From: CAZYWA01 sp964650975 [NCBI: uncultured bacterium]
GTDB taxonomy: Bacteria > JADJOY01
Length of the DNA: 16,886 nucleotides
Direction of reading: 5' to 3'
Assembly (NCBI GenBank): GCA_964650975.1
Contig: CAZYWA010000128.1
Coordinates: forward strand, 1-16,886
Part shown: positions 1-6,692 of the stretch, piece by piece
How positions within the stretch are numbered: the first letter of the stretch is position 1
Layout of the letters: each line of letters begins with the position of its first letter
Made by a program: the position numbers and the translations under genes
The notes under the pieces: model-generated
What the model was told of the DNA's origin: nothing
Seen by the model: the letters and a program-made list of their open reading frames with translations, nothing else
Database searches by the model: none

Positions 1-384
1 ATGCTGCAGGTGATACCGGCGGTAAGGGCCGAGATCGCTCCACACCGGATAAGCGCAGAGCCAGTTGCCGACCCAGTCGTTGACCGCGCGATCGCTGAAG
101 AGCGTGCGGTGCGCGGCTTCGTGCATCAGGATCGCGAACCCGAGCTGGCGGGTGCCGATCACCGCCAGCGCAACCACCACCGAAAGCGGATCGGGAAATC
201 GCGCCACCAGTGCCAGCGCCGCGAACACCAGGACCCAGTCGACCGCGAGCGACGCCCACGAGCGCCAGTCCTGCATGCGCCTCAGATCGCGGATCTCGGG
301 AGGAGTCAGGTAATCGAGCCAGCGCCGCGCGTCGCCCGCCGCGAGCTCGCCGGGTTCGGGGGTGGTCGGCTCGGTCTCGCTCAT
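1..384 (-). CDS. Membrane fatty-acid desaturase, N-terminal 128 residues (cut by the window edge)
   Basis: The first 128 codons of a minus-strand gene are visible and the rest lies beyond base 1. The protein has a hydrophobic stretch at about residues 44-61 and another at 67-87. The first di-iron histidine box, HEAAH, is at 88-92, and the fragment ends in YHLQH (124-128), the start of the second box (HxxHH type) of the FA_desaturase superfamily. Such enzymes are integral membrane di-iron oxygenases that insert double bonds into acyl chains or related lipids. The ATG at 384 is preceded by GGGAG with an 8-base gap (plus-strand CTCCC at 393-397). It starts 43 bases after the P450 stop on the same strand, so the two are probably co-transcribed. 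The substrate cannot be told from this fragment. A carotene or sterol-type member of the superfamily is possible. Confidence 0.85.
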   Translation of the reverse strand, partial: MSETEPTTPEPGELAAGDARRWLDYLTPPEIRDLRRMQDWRSWASLAVDWVLVFAALALVARFPDPLSVVVALAVIGTRQLGFAILMHEAAHRTLFSDRAVNDWVGNWLCAYPVWSDLGPYRRYHLQH

Positions 385-427
385 CGCTCGTGCTCCCGGT
401 CTCTCGATTCTATCTCGCCGTCCGTCT

Positions 428-1780
428 CTACGCCGCCGCGACCCGAGAGTCGACGACGATCTCGCCGCCTCGCCCCGGCACCAGCGTCACGTGCTTGAGC
501 CGCTGTCGCTCGTCGGGAGCGACGCTGGCGCGCAATCGCACGCGCTGGAAAACCGTGCGCAGCACCGCGCGCATCTCGGTGCTCGCGAAGCTGGCGCCCA
601 GGCAGCGGCGAGTGCCACCGCCGAACGGGATCCACGCGTACGGATCGCGATCGACGCCGCCCAGAAAGCGCTCCGGCCGGAACGCTTTCGGCTCGGGATA
701 GAGATCGGCGCGGAGCTGCACGCTCACGATCGGCAGGACGAGCATGACCCCAGCGGGCAGGTCCCAACCGCCGACCGAGAACGGTGCCTTCGCGACGCGG
801 CCCACGTCGACCACCACGGGCCTCACCCGCAGCGTCTCCTGGATGACGGCGTCGAGGTAGGTACCGCTCGACGCGCCGGACGTACCGGCGGTCACCTCGT
901 CCACGAGCCGCGCCATCGCGTCGGGATGGCGGATCAGGCGCTCGAAAGCCCACGCGAGGCCGGTCGCGGTGGTCTCGTGTCCGGCCGCGATCAGCGTCAC
1001 GAGCTCGTCGCGCAGCTCCACGTCGGTCATGCCGCGGCCGTCCTCGTGGCGCGCCGCGAGCAACAGCGAGAGGATGTCGTCGCGCTGCTCGCCGCTCGCG
1101 CGACGCGCACGGATCTCGGCGTAGATCTGCTCGTCGAGCGCCGCGCGCAGGCGCAGGAAGCGTCCCCATGGGCTCCACGGGCCGAGGTCGCGCTGGAGCA
1201 CCGACGGCCAGCCGACGATCGTGGCGACGCTGGCGACGCGCGGCGCGATGTCCCTGAGTGCCGCGAGGCGAGCGGGGTCGGTCACGCCGAACACCACGCG
1301 CAGGATCACCTCGAGCGTGATCGCCTGCATCGAGTCGCGCACCGGAAACGGGCGCCCCACCGGCCAGCGCTCGATCGCGCGCTCGGTGATCTCGACCATG
1401 CGCTGCTCGTAGCGGCGCACGCTCTCGCCGTGAAAGGACGGCATCAGGAGCCGCCGCTCCTTCAGGTGCGCCTTCCCGTCGAGCAGCAGCAGCGAGTGCG
1501 CGCCGAGCAGCGGGCCGAGCACCGCGTTGGCCTCGCCGGCGCGCATGTTCTCGGGATCGGCCTGGAAGACGGCGCGGATCGACGCCAGATCCCCGACCAC
1601 CACCGAGGTCGGGAACCCCGGCACGCGAACGGTGAAGAAGTCGCCGTAGCGCCGGTGGCCGCGCTCGAAGAAGCCCACCGGATCGAGCGCGAAATCGATC
1701 AGATTCCAGAGCTTCGGCGCACGTGAACCAGGCGGCAGCGGCATGAGCGGAACGCTAGCGGCGCCCACCCGGCGCGGCAA
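428..1780 (-). CDS. Cytochrome P450 monooxygenase, soluble bacterial type
   Basis: This is a complete 450-residue P450, normal for soluble bacterial members. Visible landmarks are the C-helix HLKERRLLMPSF (105-116), the I-helix oxygen-activation motif AGHETT (266-271), the K-helix ExxR as ETLR (315-318), the PERF motif (369-372), and the heme loop FGGGTRRCLG (386-395) with the thiolate ligand Cys393. It should use two electrons and O2 to hydroxylate a hydrophobic substrate. No ferredoxin or reductase gene lies beside it, so redox partners must be elsewhere. The reading frame opens with TTG at 1780, 12 bases after a strong GGAGGT. An ATG at 1744 (residue 13) has no Shine-Dalgarno sequence and is the main alternative start. 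The substrate is not predictable. The membrane desaturase immediately downstream suggests a lipid or terpenoid, which is inference. Confidence 0.95.
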   Translation of the reverse strand: MPRRVGAASVPLMPLPPGSRAPKLWNLIDFALDPVGFFERGHRRYGDFFTVRVPGFPTSVVVGDLASIRAVFQADPENMRAGEANAVLGPLLGAHSLLLLDGKAHLKERRLLMPSFHGESVRRYEQRMVEITERAIERWPVGRPFPVRDSMQAITLEVILRVVFGVTDPARLAALRDIAPRVASVATIVGWPSVLQRDLGPWSPWGRFLRLRAALDEQIYAEIRARRASGEQRDDILSLLLAARHEDGRGMTDVELRDELVTLIAAGHETTATGLAWAFERLIRHPDAMARLVDEVTAGTSGASSGTYLDAVIQETLRVRPVVVDVGRVAKAPFSVGGWDLPAGVMLVLPIVSVQLRADLYPEPKAFRPERFLGGVDRDPYAWIPFGGGTRRCLGASFASTEMRAVLRTVFQRVRLRASVAPDERQRLKHVTLVPGRGGEIVVDSRVAAA

Positions 1781-1792
1781 CGTCGGGGCGCC

Positions 1793-1798
1793 ACCTCC
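1793..1798 (-). promoter_or_regulatory. Ribosome-binding site supporting a TTG start for the P450
   Basis: The minus strand reads GGAGGT here, 12 bases before the TTG at 1780. The spacing is slightly long, but no comparable motif precedes the in-frame ATG at 1744. Confidence 0.5.
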
Positions 1799-1863
1799 GG
1801 CCTTTCGAGGCTGGAAACCGGCCTAGAGGGCGGGGGATCGCAGCCTTGCTCGTGCAGGTCGAG

Positions 1864-1885
1864 TACACTCTTCCTCGGTCGAGGA
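1864..1885. promoter_or_regulatory. Possible -10 box and palindrome in the divergent spacer
   Basis: The spacer 1781-1919 between the divergent P450 and the small basic gene carries a TACACT (1864-1869) that could be a -10 element for the plus-strand gene. A perfect 6-2-6 palindrome, TCCTCG-GT-CGAGGA (1872-1885), follows at once. A symmetric site at this place could be a repressor operator or the base of a 5'-UTR hairpin. No convincing -35 was found: TTGCTC at 1846 is only 12 bases from the -10. Treat this as a candidate only. Confidence 0.2.
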
Positions 1886-1909
1886 CGTGATCGGCCCAGG
1901 AAAAGGAAC

Positions 1910-1914
1910 GAGGT
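1910..1914 (+). promoter_or_regulatory. Ribosome-binding site of the TTG-started small gene
   Basis: GAGGT lies 5 bases before the TTG at 1920, within a purine-rich stretch. No in-frame ATG or GTG sits near the start of this frame, so the site fixes TTG as the start. Confidence 0.6.
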
Positions 1915-1919
1915 AAAAC

Positions 1920-2126
1920 TTGCGCAATCCGGGTGCAATCAAAAGGCAGAAGGAGCTGGCTCGCCAGCAGCGACGCCAGGACAAGCTGGCCGACCGCGCG
2001 CGCCGGAATCAGGAAAAGAAGCTCAGGCCGCCCGGAACGCCGATCGAAGAGATGGCGACCGACGAAGTGGCCGGTGCCGATTCCGCCGAAGCCACGCCAC
2101 CCGACGACACCCCTTCGGAGGGCTGA
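1920..2126 (+). CDS. Small highly charged conserved-type protein, function unknown
   Basis: A 68-residue cytosolic protein starting at TTG with a good GAGGT ribosome-binding site. The N-terminal half is strongly basic and helix-forming (MRNPGAIKRQKELARQ, then RRQDKLADRARRNQEKK to about residue 34). The C-terminal part is acidic and disordered-looking, rich in Asp, Glu, Pro and Ala. The opening RNPG-IKRQKE resembles short proteins that I recall as widespread hypotheticals in Deltaproteobacteria and related phyla. I know of no assigned function. The charge pattern would fit nucleic-acid or ribosome binding, but that is inference. It is followed after 42 bases by the aminopeptidase on the same strand. 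The basic N-terminus and the consistent start signal make it more likely a real gene than chance. Confidence 0.7.
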   Translation: MRNPGAIKRQKELARQQRRQDKLADRARRNQEKKLRPPGTPIEEMATDEVAGADSAEATPPDDTPSEG

Positions 2127-2168
2127 GGGCGAGCGGCGTTCGTCGGGCCGAGACGCTGGCGCTTCCTC

Positions 2169-4880
2169 GTGTCGCTGGTCGTAGCGCGTAGACGCCTGGT
2201 CTCGGTCCTTTCCGTGGCAGCTGCTCTGAGCGCAAGCCTCGTCTGGGCGGCACCTTCTCCGGAGCCGGTCGCAGGCATCAGCGAAAATCTGGCGCCATCC
2301 CGCGCGGCCCGGATCAGCAACGTCCGGTACGAGCTGTCGTTCGAGCTCGCTCGCGGCCTCAGCCAGGTCGAGGGTCGGCTCGACCTCAGCTTCGACCTCG
2401 CCGATCCCTCGGACAAGCCGGTGGTGCTCGACTTCGACGGCGCGGCGCTCACCGCCGTCGAGCTCAACGGCCGCCCCCTCCCGGGCGGGCTCACGCGCGC
2501 CGCCGATCACTGGCTCTTGGGCCGCGAGGCGACGCGCGTCGGCGAGAACCGGCTGCGCGCGCGATTCCGCGCTCCGGTGGCCGCGGCCGGTGCGCCTCTC
2601 ACGGTGTACCGAGATCCCGCGAACGGCGATGAGTACCTCTACACGCTGCTGGTTCCGGCCGACGCGCACCGGCTCTTTCCCTGCTTCGATCAGCCCGACA
2701 TCAAGGCGCGCTTCACGCTGGAGGTGACGGCGCCCGCCGCGTGGTCGGTCGTGGCGAACGGCGCCGAGATCTCCGCGAGCCCCACGCCGCCGAAGACCGC
2801 GGGAGCGGGAACCACGTCGAGCGAGCGGGTGGTGCACCGCTTCGCCGAGACGCCGCCGCTCTCGACCTACCTGTTCGCGTTCGCGGCCGGACCGTTCGCG
2901 GTGATCGAGGCGCTGCCCGGATCCGCGGGCGTTCCGCGCCGGATCTTCGTTCGACCGGGCCGCCGCCAGGCGCTCGACACCGCGAAGCTCTTCGACCTCG
3001 AGCAGCGCGCCGTGGCGTGGCTCGAGGACTACTTCGCCACGCCCTATCCGTTCTCGAAGCTCGACCAGGTGCTGATCCCGAGCTTTCCCTACGGCGGCAT
3101 GGAGCACGCGGGCGCGATCTTCTATCGCGAGGACTCGCTCGCCTTCGACCACCGGCCCACCGACATCGAGGAAACCAACCGCTCGACGCTCGTCTATCAC
3201 GAGGTCACCCACCAGTGGTTCGGCAACCTGGTGACGATGCGCTGGTTCGACGACCTGTGGCTGAAGGAGGGCTTCGCGAACCTGATGGCCTACGAGCTGC
3301 TCGATCACCTCGAGCCCTCGAAGCAGGCGTGGCTGCGCTTTCACCAGCGCCTCAAGCAGAGCGCCTACCGCATCGACGTGACCCGCGGCACCACGCCGGT
3401 CTGGCAGCAGCTCGCGAACCTGGCCGATGCGAAAGGTGCTTACGGCGAGATCGTGTACGACAAGGCACCCGCGGTGCTGCGCGAGCTCGAAGCGCATCTC
3501 GGGGCCGACGTGTTCCGCGACGGGCTGCGTCGCTACCTCGCGGCGCATGCCTGGGGCAACGCGCGCTGGAGTGACCTGGTGCAGGCGTGGAAGGACGCCG
3601 GCGCCGACGGGCTCGACCGCTGGTCGAAATCGTGGGTGCTCACGCCTGGGATGCCGGTGTGCCGCGCCGAGTGGACCACGGGAGAAGACGGCAAGGTCGC
3701 GTCGTTCACGGTGCGGCAGCACGCCGCGCAGGGCGGCGCCGAGACCTGGCCGCTCGACCTCGAGATCCTGGCGGTCGGCGAGAGCGGTCACCGCCTCACG
3801 GTGACGGTGCGCACCGACCAGCTCCACACCGAGGTGCCGGAGCTGATCGGCACCGAGGCGCCGGCCTGGGTGCTGCTCGATCCCGGCGACAAGAGCTACG
3901 GGCGTTTCCTCCTCGATCCGCGCTCCGCCGTGCGGCTGCTCGAGGCGTGGCCCGCAATCGACGAGCCGATGCTGAGCGCCGTCGCGTTTTCGGCGCTGTG
4001 GGAGACCACCCGCGAGGCCGAGCTCGACCCGCTGCGTTTCGGCGAGGCGGCCCTGGCTCTCTTGCAGCACGACACCAACCCCGCGGTCGCTCACCCCGAG
4101 AACCACGCTCGCGTGCTCGCGGCGCTCACCACCACCGTCGAGCGCTACCTGGAGGACGGCCCGGCGACGGATCTTCGCCGCCGCACCGCCGCGTTGCTCC
4201 GCCAGCAGCTCGACCGCGGTCTCGCGCCCTCGCTGGTGCTCGACACGTTCCGCGGCCTGGTGCGCCTGGCGCGCGACCCGGAGGACCTCGCGTGGCTGCG
4301 CGCGGTGCTCGACGGCGAGCGCAAGGTACCGGGTCTCGAGCTCGGCACCCGCGACCGCTTCGAGGCGCTGGCGCCGCTTTTCGCCGCGGAGGATGCGAGC
4401 GCCGCCGATCGTCTCGCGAAGCTGGCGGCGGAGCATGCGGCCGAGGACGTCGCTCGCTACCAGTACGCGGTCGCCGCCGCGGCACCGTCCGCCGCCGTCA
4501 AAGCCCGTTATTTCGCCAGCTACCTGCACGACGCCGATCCCCCCGAGTCGTGGGTGGAGCAAAGCCTCGACTTCTTCCACTGGCCGGGGCAGGAATCGCT
4601 CACCGCGCCGTTCCTGCAGCGCGCGCTGGAATGGCTGCCGTGGGTGAAGCAGCATCGCAAGATCTTCTTCCTGCCCGCATGGATCGACGCATTCGTGAAC
4701 GGCTCTAGCTCGAAGGAAAGCTTGCAACGCGTGGACGCGTTCCTGCACGCGCAACCGCACCTCGACGCCGACGTGCGGCGGAAGATCCTCCAGTCGCTCG
4801 ATCCGCTGGAGCGCGCGGTGCGCATCCGGGCGAAGGCTCGAATCACTGCTCCGGCCGCCGGTTCTCCCGAGAGACCCTGA
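2169..4880 (+). CDS. Secreted M1-family zinc aminopeptidase
   Basis: A 903-residue M1 metallopeptidase that removes N-terminal residues from peptides. Residues 1-28 form a signal peptide (basic ARRRL, then a hydrophobic core, cleavage likely near VWA-A), so it should act in the periplasm or outside the cell. An N-terminal beta domain spans about 45-245. The substrate-amine motif GGMEHAG is at 309-315, a GGMEN variant usual outside PepN. The zinc site HEVTHQW (344-350) gives His344, His348 and catalytic Glu345, and the third ligand is Glu367 in LKEGFAN. The transition-state Tyr is probably Tyr430 in IVYDKAP. The remaining part, to about 890, is helical and fits an ERAP1-like C-terminal domain. 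A Pro/Thr/Ser-rich insert lies at about 204-218. The start is GTG with only a weak ribosome-binding site, chosen because it gives a complete signal peptide. The helicase gene follows after 13 bases. Confidence 0.95.
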   Translation: MSLVVARRRLVSVLSVAAALSASLVWAAPSPEPVAGISENLAPSRAARISNVRYELSFELARGLSQVEGRLDLSFDLADPSDKPVVLDFDGAALTAVELNGRPLPGGLTRAADHWLLGREATRVGENRLRARFRAPVAAAGAPLTVYRDPANGDEYLYTLLVPADAHRLFPCFDQPDIKARFTLEVTAPAAWSVVANGAEISASPTPPKTAGAGTTSSERVVHRFAETPPLSTYLFAFAAGPFAVIEALPGSAGVPRRIFVRPGRRQALDTAKLFDLEQRAVAWLEDYFATPYPFSKLDQVLIPSFPYGGMEHAGAIFYREDSLAFDHRPTDIEETNRSTLVYHEVTHQWFGNLVTMRWFDDLWLKEGFANLMAYELLDHLEPSKQAWLRFHQRLKQSAYRIDVTRGTTPVWQQLANLADAKGAYGEIVYDKAPAVLRELEAHLGADVFRDGLRRYLAAHAWGNARWSDLVQAWKDAGADGLDRWSKSWVLTPGMPVCRAEWTTGEDGKVASFTVRQHAAQGGAETWPLDLEILAVGESGHRLTVTVRTDQLHTEVPELIGTEAPAWVLLDPGDKSYGRFLLDPRSAVRLLEAWPAIDEPMLSAVAFSALWETTREAELDPLRFGEAALALLQHDTNPAVAHPENHARVLAALTTTVERYLEDGPATDLRRRTAALLRQQLDRGLAPSLVLDTFRGLVRLARDPEDLAWLRAVLDGERKVPGLELGTRDRFEALAPLFAAEDASAADRLAKLAAEHAAEDVARYQYAVAAAAPSAAVKARYFASYLHDADPPESWVEQSLDFFHWPGQESLTAPFLQRALEWLPWVKQHRKIFFLPAWIDAFVNGSSSKESLQRVDAFLHAQPHLDADVRRKILQSLDPLERAVRIRAKARITAPAAGSPERP

Positions 4881-4893
4881 TACCCTTCGCAAC

Positions 4894-6363
4894 ATGCCCT
4901 TCGCTCATTTCGACCTTCATCCGGAGCTGGTCCGCGCCACGCGCGAGCTCGGGTTCACGCGACCCACGCCGATCCAGTCGGCGGCCATCCCGCCCGCGCT
5001 CGAAGGGCGCGACGTGATGGCCTGCGCCATGACCGGCAGCGGCAAGACCGCCGCCTATCTGTTGCCGATCCTCCACCGGCTGCTCGCCAAGCCACGGGGA
5101 CGCACCCGCGTGCTGGTGCTGGCACCCACCCGCGAGCTGGCGGCGCAGATCCACGCGCATCTCGAGGAACTGGCGGTGCACACCGGCCTCACCGGTGCGG
5201 CGGTGTTCGGCGGCGTCGGCATGGCGCCGCAGGAGCACGCGTTCCGGAGCGGCGTGGATGTCATTGCCGCGACGCCCGGCCGGCTGCTCGACCACTTCCG
5301 CCAGCCCTACGCGCGCCTCGAGCATCTCGAGGTGGTGGTGCTCGACGAAGCGGATCGCATGCTCGACATGGGCTTCCTCCCCGACATCCGCCGGGTGCTC
5401 AAGCACCTGCCGGCGCGCCGCCAGACACTGCTCTTCAGCGCCACCATGCCGCAGCCGATCGTCGAGCTCGCGGGCGAGATGCTCGATCGGCCCGTCGCGG
5501 TGAACCTCGAGCGCAAGGCGGCACCGGCGGTCGGCATCACCCAGGCCATCTATCCGGTGCCGGGCGATCTCAAGGCCGCGCTCTTCCTGGAGCTCTTGAA
5601 GCGGAACGAGATCCGCGAGGTGATCGCGTTCACCCGCACCAAGCACCGCGCCAACCGCGTCGCCGACTACCTCACCCGGCAAGGGATCCCGAACGCCCGC
5701 ATCCACGGCAACCGCAGCCAGGCCCAGCGCACCGAGGCGCTCGAAGGCTTCAAGGCGGGGCGCTACCGGGTGCTGGTGGCGACCGACATCGTGGCGCGGG
5801 GGATCGACATCGAGTCGCTCGGCCACGTGCTCAACTTCGACGTGCCGCACGTGCCGGAGGATTACATCCACCGGGTGGGCCGCACTGCGCGCGCCGAAGC
5901 CACCGGCGAGGCGTTCACGCTGGTCTCGCCGGAGGAAAACGAGGACCTGCGCCGGATCGAGCGCGCCATCGGCAAGCGGCTGCCCGAGGTCAGGCTCCCG
6001 GGCTTCGACTACACCAAGAAGCAATCGGAGAAGCTCGAGGTGACGATCGCGGAGCGGGTCGCCGCGATCCGCGCGCAGAAGGCGCTGGAGCGCGAACGCG
6101 CCCGCGCCAAGGCCGCGCGCCGCGCCGGGCATCCCGCTGGCGGTGGGGGACACTCGACCGCACATCCGTCCCGAGGGCCCACGCCGCAGAGCCCGTCGGT
6201 CGCTCCTCGGCCGAGACCGCCGGCGTCCAGCACCACCGGCCCGAGCGGCGCGCGACCTGCCGGCGTGGCGGGCGGACCAGCAGCTCCCGGCGCAGGACCG
6301 CGACGCAGACGGCGTCGCCGTGGCGGCGGTGGGCGCGGCGGCCCGCCGAGCGGCGCCCGCTGA
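4894..6363 (+). CDS. rhlE: DEAD-box ATP-dependent RNA helicase, RhlE type
   Basis: A 489-residue DEAD-box helicase. All core motifs are present: Q motif around Gln28, motif I AMTGSGKT (45-52), Ia PTREL (78-82), TPGR (127-130), II DEAD (151-154), III SAT (182-184), V ARGID (301-305) and VI HRVGRTAR (326-333). It should unwind short RNA duplexes with ATP in the cytosol, in ribosome assembly, mRNA decay or cold adaptation. The core ends near residue 370. After that come a charged helix rich in Arg, Glu and Ala (about 385-410), then a Pro/Ser/Gly-rich low-complexity segment, and an Arg/Gly tail (about 470-489) typical of RNA-binding extensions. Start ATG 4894 lacks a clear ribosome-binding site but lies 13 bases after the aminopeptidase stop, so coupling is possible. 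The RhlE subgroup is assigned from overall likeness. Confidence 0.95.
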   Translation: MPFAHFDLHPELVRATRELGFTRPTPIQSAAIPPALEGRDVMACAMTGSGKTAAYLLPILHRLLAKPRGRTRVLVLAPTRELAAQIHAHLEELAVHTGLTGAAVFGGVGMAPQEHAFRSGVDVIAATPGRLLDHFRQPYARLEHLEVVVLDEADRMLDMGFLPDIRRVLKHLPARRQTLLFSATMPQPIVELAGEMLDRPVAVNLERKAAPAVGITQAIYPVPGDLKAALFLELLKRNEIREVIAFTRTKHRANRVADYLTRQGIPNARIHGNRSQAQRTEALEGFKAGRYRVLVATDIVARGIDIESLGHVLNFDVPHVPEDYIHRVGRTARAEATGEAFTLVSPEENEDLRRIERAIGKRLPEVRLPGFDYTKKQSEKLEVTIAERVAAIRAQKALERERARAKAARRAGHPAGGGGHSTAHPSRGPTPQSPSVAPRPRPPASSTTGPSGARPAGVAGGPAAPGAGPRRRRRRRGGGGRGGPPSGAR

Positions 6364-6369
6364 GTTTCC

Positions 6370-6417
6370 CGGGGGCTGTTCCAGCCCCCGACCAGCAAAG
6401 AGCGCGGTCTTTGCTGG
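6370..6417. repeat. Two perfect back-to-back hairpins, possible dispersed repeat or termination structure
   Basis: The first stem is 9 bp with a 3-base loop: CGGGGGCTG (6370-6378) pairs with CAGCCCCCG (6382-6390). The second is a perfect 10-bp stem with a 6-base loop: CCAGCAAAGA (6392-6401) pairs with TCTTTGCTGG (6408-6417). They begin 6 bases past the helicase stop, so they could stop transcription or protect the 3' end of its mRNA. The lack of a T-run argues against a standard intrinsic terminator. The layout also fits a REP/BIME-like intergenic repeat. Confidence 0.55.
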
Positions 6418-6447
6418 CTCCAAGTCCCAAGGGGCTGGCTGCGCTCG

Positions 6448-6468
6448 CCGGGCGCCTCTCGGCGCCGG
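6448..6468. repeat. GC-rich hairpin
   Basis: GGCGCC (6451-6456) and GGCGCC (6461-6466) flank a TCTC loop. The stem extends to CCG/CGG with one bulged G. It directly follows GCTCGCCGGG, a string that also occurs in the hairpin block near 9975. Confidence 0.45.
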
Positions 6469-6486
6469 CAGGTCTCCACGCGAGCA

Positions 6487-6565
6487 TTCAGTTCGGGGAG
6501 GACAGTGTTGGGCGCCTTTTTGCCATCAAACAGGGCAAAATCGGTACGCCTTCGGGCGAACTGAA
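6487..6565. repeat. Nested long-range inverted repeat with inner stem and UUCG tetraloop
   Basis: The outer arms TTCAGTTCG (6487-6495) and CGAACTGAA (6557-6565) are perfect 9-base complements. Inside, TTTTGCC (6518-6524) pairs with GGCAAAA (6534-6540), and GGCG (6511-6514) can pair with CGCC (6547-6550). The same CGCC can instead form CGCC-TTCG-GGCG (6547-6558), a stable UUCG tetraloop that competes with the outer arm. This looks like a structured RNA or a folded repeat element rather than coding DNA. Confidence 0.45.
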
Positions 6566-6584
6566 AGCGAGTTGTTTCTTTTCT

Positions 6585-6615
6585 CGCTATCGGCTTGGAC
6601 CATCTTTCGATAGCG
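6585..6615. repeat. Inverted repeat CGCTATCG / CGATAGCG
   Basis: Perfect 8-base arms at 6585-6592 and 6608-6615 are separated by 15 bases, in the AT-richer part of the spacer. It could be a hairpin or a dimer-binding operator. Nothing nearby decides between these. Confidence 0.35.
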
Positions 6616-6651
6616 ATGAGTATCCAACGATGATATTCATTAGTTACATCG

Positions 6652-6692
6652 GCTGACCTCGACGGATGAGGTCTCGAGCCCGTCAGGTCAGC
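6652..6692 (-). terminator. Stem-loop overlapping the 3' end of the kinase gene
   Basis: GCTGACCT (6652-6659) pairs with AGGTCAGC (6685-6692), and GACGG (6661-6665) pairs with CCGTC (6680-6684). A single C (6660) is bulged and the loop has 14 bases. The kinase stop codon (6683-6685) lies inside the stem. On the minus strand the structure could end or stabilise the kinase transcript. No T-run follows, so the terminator label is tentative. Confidence 0.4.

Larger units (their letters stand above)
6364..6682. other. Convergent intergenic region packed with inverted repeats
   Basis: No convincing gene is seen in these 319 bases between two convergent genes. They hold at least six inverted repeats, annotated or described separately: 6370-6390, 6392-6417, 6448-6468, 6487-6565 with inner stems, 6585-6615 and 6652-6692. 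From about 6480 to 6660 the sequence is clearly AT-richer than the surrounding genes, suggesting different ancestry or a non-coding RNA or repeat element. None of the hairpins is followed by a clear T-run, so classical intrinsic terminators are not evident. An 81-codon plus-strand frame (6411-6656) has no ribosome-binding site and no recognisable content. Confidence 0.6.

Noticed and set aside
1755-4895. A 1046-codon open frame on the minus strand opposite the aminopeptidase
   Set aside because: It is antisense to a clear M1 peptidase with all motifs, has no recognisable domain and is Arg/Glu/Gln/His-rich, as expected from the shadow of a GC-rich gene.
6364-6417. Calling the hairpins after the helicase gene a classical intrinsic terminator
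   Set aside because: The stems are strong but neither is followed by a T-run. They are listed as hairpins or repeats instead.
6411-6656. An 81-codon plus-strand frame in the convergent spacer
   Set aside because: It has no ribosome-binding site or recognisable motif and runs through several inverted repeats, so it is more likely chance.
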